DNA from: Candidatus Brocadiaceae bacterium S225
GTDB taxonomy: Bacteria > Planctomycetota > Brocadiia > Brocadiales > Scalinduaceae
NCBI GenBank assembly: GCA_007859995.1
Contig: SMSL01000004.1
Span: forward strand, 124,001 to 188,000
Direction: 5' to 3'
Length of the DNA stretch: 64,000 nucleotides
Shown here: positions 1 to 7,814 of the stretch, piece by piece
Numbering within the stretch: position 1 is the first letter of the stretch
Layout of the letters: each line of letters opens with the position of its first letter
Notes under the pieces: model-generated
Seen by the model: the letters and a program-made list of their open reading frames with translations, nothing else
The model's database searches: none
Told to the model about the DNA's origin: nothing
Position numbers and translations under genes: made by a program

Positions 1-139
1 ACCTCAGTTGCCCGAATACTTCATCTCGTGTTCTGTCATGGACGTGTTTGTAAACTATAGTACCTGCAATACCAAGGGGTACGAGAGACATCAATAAAAA
101 CAGACAAAATAGTTTAAAACCAACCTTTGTGTACCTCAT
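1..139 (-). CDS. N-terminus of a membrane sensor protein (partial)
   Basis: The frame opens with an ATG preceded by a GAGGTG ribosome site and runs off the window edge after 46 codons. The visible residues are a short basic head (MRYTKVGFK), one hydrophobic segment of about 20 residues, and then a polar stretch (KHVHDRTRDEVFGQ). That is the usual start of a periplasmic-sensing histidine kinase or chemoreceptor. It lies 58 bp downstream of the DUF3365 gene on the same strand, and DUF3365 proteins commonly pair with HAMP-type sensors. The sensor identity is inferred from this start and context only. Confidence 0.6.
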   Translation of the reverse strand, partial: MRYTKVGFKLFCLFLLMSLVPLGIAGTIVYKHVHDRTRDEVFGQLR

Positions 140-197
140 TTTACACCTCGATCTAACCAATAAGTCACACAAACATCAAGATTAACGGTTGATATAA

Positions 198-833
198 TCA
201 AAGATGAAAGTTTATTTCAAGTGGCACCATAATGCTTATTCCGCCACGAACGTCTCCTTCTTTATACCCAAATGCCTGATCATATGGATATTTTCTCTCC
301 AGAAATTTTCTTATTTCAGGTCGTGTTTTATCTTTTGAGGTATGACATTTCAAACACGCCTTTTCAACATAAATTGGTTTCATGTATCTATAGATTTTCC
401 TGCCATCTATCTCCAGGATCTCGCCAAACCCTGTACCTTTTGGATATTTTGACAGCTCGAATTTATTTAATATTTTCTTTTCCCACTCATCGGGTTTATT
501 ATTAAGATTCCTGAGATTAAGGCTCGTCTGCTTTAGTTTATATCCGGTCATCAAACTGAAATCATTGGCGATTTCCGAACCAACCAGGGCAGGTACAAAG
601 CCTTTGAAGTAGTAGTTTCCCGTTACCGGGTCTATATTTATAAGGTCCTGGTTCTTTGCTATAACACTTCTCGTGGCAACTAACATGTTAATTGTTGAAT
701 CTGCCAATTTTTGCAAGCATTTCATCTGATTATTTTCTATGTCTTGGGAATAGGCATGTTTATTACTAATAATGGATATTGAAATTACAAGTACAAGCAT
801 TGATAACGATGATTTAATCAACTTGGAACACAT
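198..833 (-). CDS. DUF3365 (Tll0287-like) haem-c sensor protein
   Basis: Exported protein of 211 residues with an N-terminal hydrophobic signal segment (about residues 11-22). A single c-type haem motif, CLKCH (C160, C163, H164), is followed by a GGISIMVPL end typical of the DUF3365/Tll0287 fold. Such domains bind one haem outside the cytoplasm and usually act as redox or gas sensors. The ATG chosen lies 8 bp after GGAGG; an upstream in-frame TTG would place that ribosome site inside the gene. It sits between a truncated receiver gene and the start of a probable sensor kinase, so a signalling role is likely. The domain call is by motif and C-terminal pattern; the ligand is unknown. Confidence 0.8.
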   Translation of the reverse strand: MCSKLIKSSLSMLVLVISISIISNKHAYSQDIENNQMKCLQKLADSTINMLVATRSVIAKNQDLINIDPVTGNYYFKGFVPALVGSEIANDFSLMTGYKLKQTSLNLRNLNNKPDEWEKKILNKFELSKYPKGTGFGEILEIDGRKIYRYMKPIYVEKACLKCHTSKDKTRPEIRKFLERKYPYDQAFGYKEGDVRGGISIMVPLEINFHL

Positions 834-883
834 AATGTTTACCTCCAATAATAATTGTTTCTAAGAGCCTCTTGCTTTTTACC

Positions 884-1387
884 TTACTTCCAATTGCCAT
901 CTGAATCTCGTATCCTTTTGCAGGAAGGGCAGACCGGAAGTAAGCCGGACAATGATGTAATCTTTGGAAGGGCGCCTTGTAGCTCTTCAATGAACCGCTT
1001 TCTCTCCTTTTCCATCCTATGCTTGTACATGGCAATTTCAATTGATATTTTCAAGTCTTCATTTACAAAAGGCTTGACGATGTATCCGAACGGTTCAGTT
1101 ATGCTAGCCCGTTCCAGAATTTTATCGTCGGTATAAGCTGTTAGATAGATAACTGGAATATTAAAACGGGAACGGATTTCATTAGCGGCTCCTATACCGT
1201 CCATTTCGCCTTCCAGCACAATATCCATCAATACTAAATCCGGCTTATCTTTCTCCGCATTTTGAACCGCCTCCTCTCCTGAAGATGACATGGAGGTTAC
1301 CTCATATTTCATGCTTTGTAATACCATCCTGATTTCTTCCGCAATCATCCATTCATCTTCCACAATCATTATTCTTGTTTTTGTCAT
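884..1387 (-). CDS. Response regulator (receiver) with truncated Cys-rich tail
   Basis: CheY-like receiver of 167 residues: acidic pair E10/D11, phospho-acceptor D55 (LMDIVLEG), T83 and K105 (YIVKPF). A helical linker leads to a short C-terminal module containing CPSCKRIRD. The paralogue on the other side of the Amt-kinase gene carries the full module with a second CPVC pair; here the frame stops at GNWK, just before that half. No other frame downstream restores it, and the next gene's ribosome site follows at once. There is no DNA-binding domain, so output is probably protein-protein. A GGAGGAGGAG ribosome site supports the start. It lies 152 bp downstream of the Amt-kinase on the same strand, which makes it a likely partner. 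Confidence 0.85.
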   Translation of the reverse strand: MTKTRIMIVEDEWMIAEEIRMVLQSMKYEVTSMSSSGEEAVQNAEKDKPDLVLMDIVLEGEMDGIGAANEIRSRFNIPVIYLTAYTDDKILERASITEPFGYIVKPFVNEDLKISIEIAMYKHRMEKERKRFIEELQGALPKITSLSGLLPVCPSCKRIRDSDGNWK

Positions 1388-1539
1388 CGTCGTCTCCTCC
1401 TCCTGTCAAAAATTCACAATTTCCCCAATCGGGCATTTTAAAAGTATTATAATCTTTTTATTTATTTTAAATAAATCCTAATTCATATACTTCATAATGA
1501 TTTCCGGTATTTTGCGTGAGACTATAACTAACAAGGGAG

Positions 1540-3552
1540 TTATATATTCCGGGCATTAACTCTATCCTTGTATTCTTTCTCTTTAAAAATTATCTGGAAT
1601 TCTGTTCCGTTTTTCCTGTTTATAGTAACTGTGCCATGTAGCGAACGTTCTGTTAAATTGGTTATCATTCGCAAACCTAAAGATTCAGCCTTTTTAATAT
1701 CAAGGCTATCAGGAAGCCCAACTCCGTTATCACTGACTATCAATTCTTTCTTGCCATTATCAAGTAAACGAAGAGATATCCTGATCTCGCCGTCTTTGTC
1801 AGGTCTGAATGCATATTTCAGGCAATTTGTGACCAGTTCATTGATGATTAATCCGGTGGGTATGGCGGTATCAATTCCCAGAGAAATATTTTCAATATCC
1901 ATCTTCAACGAAATCCTGGAAGTACTCACTTTGTAGGAGACGAACAGGTCGTTTACCAGATTTTTGATATAGTCATTGAAATCAACATTAGCAAAATCTT
2001 TTGACCGGTAAAGTTTTTCGTGAATAAGCGCCATTACCTTAATTCTGTTCTGGCTTTCTTGCGCCATCTCTATAGCGTGTTTATCCTTACTGGATCTGGA
2101 TTGAAGACTGAGCAGACTGGAAATGACTTGTAAATTATTTTTTACCCGATGATGAATTTCGCGTAGAAGCAGCTCTTTCTCCCGAAGAGAAGATTCTGTC
2201 TTCGCTGCCTCCTTCTGCAGGGCATCCATCACCCAATTGTAACGTTCAGCTATTTGTCCGACTTCTGTGAACGGTTCTACCGGTACGCGGAGACTCATAT
2301 CTCCTGTCCTGGCCTGATTATTCATAGTACTGAACATGTCATGAAGTTCTGTCGTCGCTCCATGTTCTGAGACATTAAGGCCAATGTATTCGTCATCCAG
2401 AGAGACTCGCAAAGGGAAGAACCGGTTTATTAATAGAAAAAGTCCATAAGAGGTACCAAATGCCCACAAAAAACATACACCGATACCTGATGCTTGAACC
2501 AAGAGTTGTTCACCACGGTTTAGACCGGTATGCAGGATCTCTTCTTTGCCAAAAATCGCGACTGCAAGCGTACCCCATACACCAGCACCCAGGTGGACGG
2601 GAACAGCGCCCACTGCGTCATCAATATGTAGATAATCAAGAAGATATTCTACTCCTAACATCACAGCTCCTCCAATTCCGCCGATGACCAGTGCTGAAAC
2701 AGTGTTGACAGCATGTGCTGAAGCAGTAATCGCTACAAGGCCGGCAAGTGATCCAAATATTACCAGTTCAGCATCCGCCCGTTTTCGAATTATCCATCCT
2801 ATAGTAAGTGTTACCATGGTACCTGAGGCGCCAGCCAGAAATGTATTTGTAATAATAGCGGCAACCTGATCATTCATGGCAAAGGTACTGCCGCCATTGA
2901 ACCCGAACCAACCGATCCAAAGAAGCAATACTCCCAGTACCGATAAGGGAAGATTACTGCCATGGATCTTCATGTGTACTCCATCCGGAAGAAAGCGACC
3001 TGTACGGGGGCCGATAACCAGCAATGCTGCCAGTGAAACCCAACCACCAACACTATGTACCACAGTAGCGCCCGCGAAATCTACAAAACCTGCTTTCCCT
3101 AACCAGCCATAGAGTGTTCCTGATTGTATTCCTCCCCAAACCCAATGCCCAAAGACAGGGTATATCAGACCGGCAAGTATAATTGATATGATAATATAGC
3201 TACTGAACCGCAATCTTTCTGCAGTCGCTCCTGAAACAATAGTCACAGAAGTAGCACAGAACATGATCTCGAAAAGAAAGAATGAATTTATCTCTGATCC
3301 TTTATCAAGAGATAAAATGAAATCAGTTGATCCCACCAATCCGCTACTGGTTGTCCCAAACATCAGAGCAAAGCCAAAAGACCAGAATAAAATTGTTGTG
3401 ATTCCAAAGTCGGTAATATTCTTAATAGCGACGTTGATGCTGTTCTTTGATCGTGTCAGACCTGATTCCAGGCATGTAAATCCTGCCTGCATGAGAAAAA
3501 CCAGACTAGCGCATATTAAAACCCAGAAAATATCGGTTAATGATGTATCCAT
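1540..3552 (-). CDS. Ammonium transporter fused to a sensor histidine kinase (Amt-HK)
   Basis: A 670-residue fusion. Residues 1-385 form an 11-helix Amt domain with the family signature DFAGATVVHS: D158, the pore histidines H166 and H320, a candidate Phe-gate residue F98, and the SEHGATTELHD tail. Residues 400-450 look like a HAMP-type linker. Residues 455-660 form a HisKA_2-type kinase: HHRVKNNLQ (H467/H468), N-box NELVTNC (N571) and G-box DNGVGLP. A similar Amt-kinase fusion (Ks-Amt5) is known from the anammox bacterium Kuenenia and acts as an ammonium sensor. The start follows AGGAGTG; a 20-residue upstream extension has no such site. Receiver genes lie on both sides of it. The twin histidines are kept, so transport is not excluded, but sensing is the likelier role. 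Confidence 0.95.
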   Translation of the reverse strand: MDTSLTDIFWVLICASLVFLMQAGFTCLESGLTRSKNSINVAIKNITDFGITTILFWSFGFALMFGTTSSGLVGSTDFILSLDKGSEINSFFLFEIMFCATSVTIVSGATAERLRFSSYIIISIILAGLIYPVFGHWVWGGIQSGTLYGWLGKAGFVDFAGATVVHSVGGWVSLAALLVIGPRTGRFLPDGVHMKIHGSNLPLSVLGVLLLWIGWFGFNGGSTFAMNDQVAAIITNTFLAGASGTMVTLTIGWIIRKRADAELVIFGSLAGLVAITASAHAVNTVSALVIGGIGGAVMLGVEYLLDYLHIDDAVGAVPVHLGAGVWGTLAVAIFGKEEILHTGLNRGEQLLVQASGIGVCFLWAFGTSYGLFLLINRFFPLRVSLDDEYIGLNVSEHGATTELHDMFSTMNNQARTGDMSLRVPVEPFTEVGQIAERYNWVMDALQKEAAKTESSLREKELLLREIHHRVKNNLQVISSLLSLQSRSSKDKHAIEMAQESQNRIKVMALIHEKLYRSKDFANVDFNDYIKNLVNDLFVSYKVSTSRISLKMDIENISLGIDTAIPTGLIINELVTNCLKYAFRPDKDGEIRISLRLLDNGKKELIVSDNGVGLPDSLDIKKAESLGLRMITNLTERSLHGTVTINRKNGTEFQIIFKEKEYKDRVNARNI

Positions 3553-3629
3553 AATCACTCCTATATTGTTCTTGAAAGTTATTTCAGCATTTATATTGAC
3601 ACATTGTCTCAAGTTGCCAGAAAATCCTC

Positions 3630-4217
3630 TTATGTATTATGGTTTTTTTTACAAACAGGACAAACCATATGTTTGAATTCCACATCAAAATGTTCATGAA
3701 TAAAATCTTCAATCAGTTTCCAATCACCCCCTTCATCTTGTATTTTTTTACAAGAAGAGCAAATGTGAAGAGGTCCAGCCAGTGCGTTGGCCTTCGCCAG
3801 CGCATTACTGAGATCCTGGATATGTTTTCTTCTTTTTCCTTCGGCTTTGTGTTTATAAAGAGCCAGTTCAATAGCAATTTTCAAGTCCTCACTTGTAAAA
3901 GGTTTGACGATATATCCAAACGGTTCTATTACTTTTATTCGCTCCAGAATCTTATCATCAGCATAAGCTGTTAGAAATATAAAAGGAATATCGAAGCATG
4001 AATAGATCTGTTTTGCCACTTCAATCCCATCCATTTCACCTTCTAAAACAATATCCATCAATACCAAATCCGGTTTATCCTCTTCCGCCTTTTGAATCGC
4101 TTCATTTCCGCTAGACGCCATGGAAGAGACAACATATCCAAGATCCTGTAATTTATTTTGTGTATCCTCGGCGAGGATCCACTCGTCTTCCACAATCATA
4201 ATCTTTGCATTTGTCAT
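3630..4217 (-). CDS. Response regulator with complete C-terminal CxxC module
   Basis: Receiver domain with E10/D11, D55 and the YIVKPF lysine, then a helical linker and a C-terminal module with two Cys pairs (CSSCKK and CPVCKK) about 35 residues apart, which could bind metal. It is a close paralogue of the receiver gene downstream of the Amt-kinase, and the three genes run in one direction with 78 and 152 bp gaps. The start used matches the paralogue (MTNAKIMIVEDEW against MTKTRIMIVEDEW) and follows AAGGA. Two upstream ATGs are possible, one overlapping the previous stop as ATGA. No DNA-binding domain is present. Phosphotransfer from the Amt-kinase is inferred from position. Confidence 0.88.
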   Translation of the reverse strand: MTNAKIMIVEDEWILAEDTQNKLQDLGYVVSSMASSGNEAIQKAEEDKPDLVLMDIVLEGEMDGIEVAKQIYSCFDIPFIFLTAYADDKILERIKVIEPFGYIVKPFTSEDLKIAIELALYKHKAEGKRRKHIQDLSNALAKANALAGPLHICSSCKKIQDEGGDWKLIEDFIHEHFDVEFKHMVCPVCKKNHNT

Positions 4218-4240
4218 TCTCATAGATCCTTTTTTGAATT

Positions 4241-4498
4241 TCATTTCCCCGTAGACTTTAATTTTTCTATCTCTTGTTGTAACCTTTTTAATTCCATCTC
4301 CAACATGTCTTTATGAGAAAGCTCCTGGTTGGCAACTTTAATAAACATCCTCCTGGCGCCCTCATGTTTAGTGAACTTTGCAAGATCCTGGTAGAATTTG
4401 TATGTAGCCTCCTCCTTGGGTATTATAACTATCAAAACTTCTATTACCTTTTCCAACTCTTTAATTCGTTCTCCTAAATCTTTAATCTGTTTCTCCAT
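4241..4498 (-). CDS. Small rubrerythrin/ferritin-like helical protein
   Basis: An 85-residue, all-helical protein: a coiled-coil-like N-terminus (KDLGERIKELEKVIEVL), then EEATYKFYQDLAKFT and ANQELSHKDMLEMEL. The glutamate pair at 29/30 and the E59-x2-H62 motif match one half of a ferritin-like di-iron site (E...ExxH). A full ferritin fold needs two such halves, so this would have to dimerise. The ATG chosen has a GGAG site about 9 bases upstream; a 30-residue extension would overlap the DUF2231 gene. It sits directly before a receiver gene, with an ATGA overlap if that gene uses its first ATG. Iron binding is inferred from motif only. Confidence 0.7.
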   Translation of the reverse strand: MEKQIKDLGERIKELEKVIEVLIVIIPKEEATYKFYQDLAKFTKHEGARRMFIKVANQELSHKDMLEMELKRLQQEIEKLKSTGK

Positions 4499-4544
4499 AA
4501 ACCCTTCTCCTTTGTTTTCGGGTATAAAAAACATGGCAATTTCT

Positions 4545-5060
4545 TTATCGAGGCAATCCGTAAACGAGCTTGCCTCCCAGATGCCCAAGATAGATGATAA
4601 GTGGTATAGTAGAAATATTCAAAATAATGAAAAGTATATTATATATACCGGTATAATTCAGCATGTCCGGACTAAACCAGTACCAGATAACACAGATTGC
4701 TCCGACGGCACTTAAAATCAGGCTGAAACGAATTTTGTTAATAAAAATATGGGTTTTTGCCCCTCGATATTTATTTTTCCACTCAAGTATTCCGGTAAAA
4801 TGTGAAATCGGTGTAAAAAAAGCAGCGATTATCATAAGGTAAAAATAGGTATTACGAAATGAATCCCGATCGAAAATCAAGGCAAGGAAAAGAAAGATAA
4901 TTGCAACAGGGTAGAGGGCTGTTGGAAAATGAACGGCTATTGCATGAAATGGAATTTCAAATAATTTGATTTTCAGTTTTGTTTTTTCAGGAAATATTTT
5001 TTTCAGAATTTCCACTAGACTTGTTCTCATGGTCAATTTCATAAATAAACCTGCTTTCAT
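4545..5060 (-). CDS. DUF2231-like integral membrane protein
   Basis: A 171-residue protein with about four transmembrane helices. The first begins at IPFHAIAVHFPTALYP, the conserved histidine-rich start of DUF2231 proteins, and the end has the family-like GHLGGKLVYG. The function of the family is not established; histidines near the membrane face (HAIAVH, ISHF) suggest cofactor or metal binding. Three methionines (codons 1, 7 and 11) could start it; codon 7 has an AGCAGG site at good spacing. It is first in a run of minus-strand genes leading into the small ferritin-like gene and the Amt-kinase cluster. Confidence 0.75.
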   Translation of the reverse strand: MKAGLFMKLTMRTSLVEILKKIFPEKTKLKIKLFEIPFHAIAVHFPTALYPVAIIFLFLALIFDRDSFRNTYFYLMIIAAFFTPISHFTGILEWKNKYRGAKTHIFINKIRFSLILSAVGAICVIWYWFSPDMLNYTGIYNILFIILNISTIPLIIYLGHLGGKLVYGLPR

Positions 5061-5113
5061 TCTCTCATTGATCCTGTTATTTTGTCTGCAATAGTGGTCT
5101 CAGGAACGTTAAT

Positions 5114-6496
5114 TCAGTCTGATTTGTCGTCTCTTTCTGCTTCTGTAATTCCCTGAACTCCAACTATTGGCTGCGATCCATCTGCTATTCGTGTGATCTT
5201 AAATCTCTTAATTTTCAGGAAATAATCCATTATGTAATTGGCTTCAAATGGTTCCGGAGGGGAGTCCCCTTGTAAACAGACAACTTGTCCATAACTCAGC
5301 CCGGAAATATCTTCTATCTGTAAGGCCAAACCTTTACAGGAATAATCACAAATGGTCTTTATTGTAATAGCTTTCTTACTCTCTTCCGGACATAAGCTTA
5401 CTGACGGTTGGCCCCACTTCCAGGGTTGTCTTGGGAATTTACGCAGGTCAATTGCATTCACAAAACTATCCTTCGGTTGGTAAAGCACCCCATGCACCTG
5501 CTTAAACCACCAGGAATGCAAATCAAATATCTCTTTAATTATACGACCGCGATCCGCATTTCGGGTTTCCGCGTGAAACAGATCTATATTTGATGTAATC
5601 CACATTTTCAGGAAATGGTCTTTGAGTATATCAAAAGTCATTACATCCAGTTGCTTCTGGAATTTAAACACCGGCATGTTATCACCGATACACCGATTTG
5701 ATACGTTTTGTTCCGGGCTTCTGCCAAAGGTATAGGGTTGAAAATGAACAGTGTTGTCTACTAACATTAACCAGCAGTTTGGAGTATGCGTATAAAACCT
5801 GACGGTCGATCCAACATTTGGAAAGATGCGAAGCCTGTTACACGCATGGACAAAATCACTATAAACCCGCTGATGGAAGAATGGATCAGATGGTTTTATT
5901 TTTGATCTATCAGTATTAACGATCTTTGTCACCTCAGAAGCCGTGCTCTCAAGTAATGTTCTAAAGACCGCCGCAGGTTGAAGTGCGTCAAGCAAAAGTA
6001 TTCTGACATCCAGGCCGCATGTTATCTTTTCATCAAGTGAGGAGAGCAAATCATCCAATTGAACAATCTCAGAGTGTGCAATGCCAAGTAGCCATAACCT
6101 TCTTTCAGCATTTTTTACAGCATTATATAGATCATTTTTTGTATCCTTGCGTGAATAATATATATCGGTAAGTCCGCAAACTGCGGCTCCACAAATGATC
6201 TGATTGGACGAGCATAAAGTCTTTTCTATGAGGGTTCTGTTATCATTGATAAGCTTGTGTGTGGGGGAAAGGGTTTCTGTAAAAATATTCTTCATGTGCC
6301 CGAATATTTCCCACCAGAAAAACGCGTACTCTATGATATGAATGCACAAAACGGCACAAAGGACAAGGAGAAGATGTTTGATTATTTCAGGTACGTTGTG
6401 CCAGTAACGAGGTAACAGAATGTAAAGCGCAACCACGGCAAGAAAAAAGAAGCACGCAGTCAGCATCCGTGCAAAAGGCCTTCGCTCTTCGCTCAT
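5114..6496 (-). CDS. Membrane-anchored protein with C-terminal PilZ (c-di-GMP-binding) domain
   Basis: A 460-residue protein. Two N-terminal transmembrane helices (about 11-30 and 41-62) are followed by a cytoplasmic region of about 230 residues with alternating strands and helices (GLTDIYYSRKDTKNDLY, then RRLWLLGIAHSEIV, then LDVRILLLDA). That region resembles DUF5919/phospholipase-D-like modules but lacks an HKD motif. The C-terminus carries the two PilZ signatures in the right order: RKFPR (352-356, RxxxR) and DYSCKG (384-389, DxSxxG), so c-di-GMP binding is likely. It follows the Hcp-like gene by 101 bp on the same strand. A diguanylate cyclase is encoded at 54.3-55.3 kb. The central domain's job is unknown. 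Confidence 0.75.
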   Translation of the reverse strand: MSEERRPFARMLTACFFFLAVVALYILLPRYWHNVPEIIKHLLLVLCAVLCIHIIEYAFFWWEIFGHMKNIFTETLSPTHKLINDNRTLIEKTLCSSNQIICGAAVCGLTDIYYSRKDTKNDLYNAVKNAERRLWLLGIAHSEIVQLDDLLSSLDEKITCGLDVRILLLDALQPAAVFRTLLESTASEVTKIVNTDRSKIKPSDPFFHQRVYSDFVHACNRLRIFPNVGSTVRFYTHTPNCWLMLVDNTVHFQPYTFGRSPEQNVSNRCIGDNMPVFKFQKQLDVMTFDILKDHFLKMWITSNIDLFHAETRNADRGRIIKEIFDLHSWWFKQVHGVLYQPKDSFVNAIDLRKFPRQPWKWGQPSVSLCPEESKKAITIKTICDYSCKGLALQIEDISGLSYGQVVCLQGDSPPEPFEANYIMDYFLKIKRFKITRIADGSQPIVGVQGITEAERDDKSD

Positions 6497-6597
6497 CGAT
6501 CGTCACCTCCCACTTGAAAAAGGTTTTGTGTCTCTATTATAATCTTCTTTGTCTTTAAAAAACAGTTTTTATTACGTTTTTTCAAGGCTGGTTTGAA

Positions 6598-7791
6598 TTA
6601 ATTACCAGAAAGCATAGCTTTAATGTCTTCTGAGACTTCACCGATAGGTTTTACATTAAATTTTTCAACCAGAACTTTTGCCATATCAGGTGTCAAGAAC
6701 CCGGGTAATGTTGGTCCCCGTCTTAAGTTCTTCACACCTGAATGAAACAATGCCAGTAATATCGCTATTGCCTTTTGCTCATACCATGCAATATCAAAAG
6801 AAAGCGGCAATTCGTTAATATCAGTAATATCAAAGGCTTCAGCAAGCTTCTGTGCAATTATCACCAGAGAGTAAGAATCATTACACTGTCCCGCATCAAG
6901 CACTCTTGGAATTCCATCAATATCACCTGAATCCAGTTTGTTGTAACGATACTTCGCGCACCCAGAGGTTAAAATAATAGTGTCTTTCGGTAAGGCTTTG
7001 GCGACCTCTGTATAGTATTCTCTCGATTTGTGCCTGCCGTCACAACCGGACATTACAATAAAGCGTTTAATCTTTCCTGTTTTTACCGCTTCAACTATTT
7101 TATTTTTCAGGGCTAAAACCTGATGGTGTGCGAAGCCACCAACGATTTCACCTTTTTCCAGTTCCACAGGAGGGGGGCATTTCCCTGTCCTTTTCAAGAC
7201 TTCCATCAACTCATTTATTGATAAGTCTTGAGTAGTTGCGGCTAATCCTTCCATTAGAAAGTCATATATTTCCTGCTCTTCATACCCTAATATTGCAGCA
7301 TGATCAGCGTAAGCGGAAATACCCTTGCATCCATAAATGATAAATGCTTTTAAAGAGCGAATGTCTTCATCTAAATACGACAAAAAACCGACTTCTTTAG
7401 CTTTTTCATGAAAGTCGTCGACGTTTTCAGGATACCATAAAGCACAATCCGGAATATTTTCAAAAAATTCCTTTTGAATAGAGACAGATAATAATCGCTC
7501 TTTTAACCTTTTTTTAATATCCAGACCTTCTTTTATTAATGAGATGATTCTTTCATCATCGAAATTAGCATTTGTGATTGTAGCAAAAAGAGATTTGGCA
7601 ATAAACAAACCAATATTATTATCAATACGTTCAAACCTGTTTACTTCAAGCCCATAGATGGATATTCCCTTGAGAACATAAATCAATAAATCTTGAAGAT
7701 TAGCGGTGGTTTCGCTTTTACCACATACACCTCTTACCGTACATCCTGAATTATTCGCGGTTTCCTGGCACTGAAAACAAAACATGCTCAT
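6598..7791 (-). CDS. Hydroxylamine-reductase-like hybrid-cluster protein lacking the central domain
   Basis: This 397-residue protein aligns to Hcp at both ends. The N-terminal cluster motif C5-x2-C8-x8-C17-x5-C23 is intact and is followed by the helical domain 1 (to about residue 204). The C-terminal domain keeps four hybrid-cluster ligands: C250 (SGCDGR), C278 (SGCAKY), C303 (GQCND) and E338 (WYEQKA). Full Hcp is about 550 residues. The missing stretch is the central domain that supplies the His, Glu and Cys ligands (GHDL, SEMLPAH and TTNC motifs in the family). The join is in frame near residues 204-212. It is 23 bp behind a histidine kinase gene, with a receiver gene above that. Activity on hydroxylamine or NO cannot be assumed. 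Confidence 0.9.
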   Translation of the reverse strand: MSMFCFQCQETANNSGCTVRGVCGKSETTANLQDLLIYVLKGISIYGLEVNRFERIDNNIGLFIAKSLFATITNANFDDERIISLIKEGLDIKKRLKERLLSVSIQKEFFENIPDCALWYPENVDDFHEKAKEVGFLSYLDEDIRSLKAFIIYGCKGISAYADHAAILGYEEQEIYDFLMEGLAATTQDLSINELMEVLKRTGKCPPPVELEKGEIVGGFAHHQVLALKNKIVEAVKTGKIKRFIVMSGCDGRHKSREYYTEVAKALPKDTIILTSGCAKYRYNKLDSGDIDGIPRVLDAGQCNDSYSLVIIAQKLAEAFDITDINELPLSFDIAWYEQKAIAILLALFHSGVKNLRRGPTLPGFLTPDMAKVLVEKFNVKPIGEVSEDIKAMLSGN

Positions 7792-7814
7792 TGACTTTAT
7801 CCTTCCATACTGTT

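Noticed and set aside
3553-3629. Dyad TTGACACATTGTCTCAA as an FNR/CRP-type operator before the Amt-kinase
   Set aside because: The spacing between the TTGA and TCAA halves does not fit the FNR or CRP consensus.
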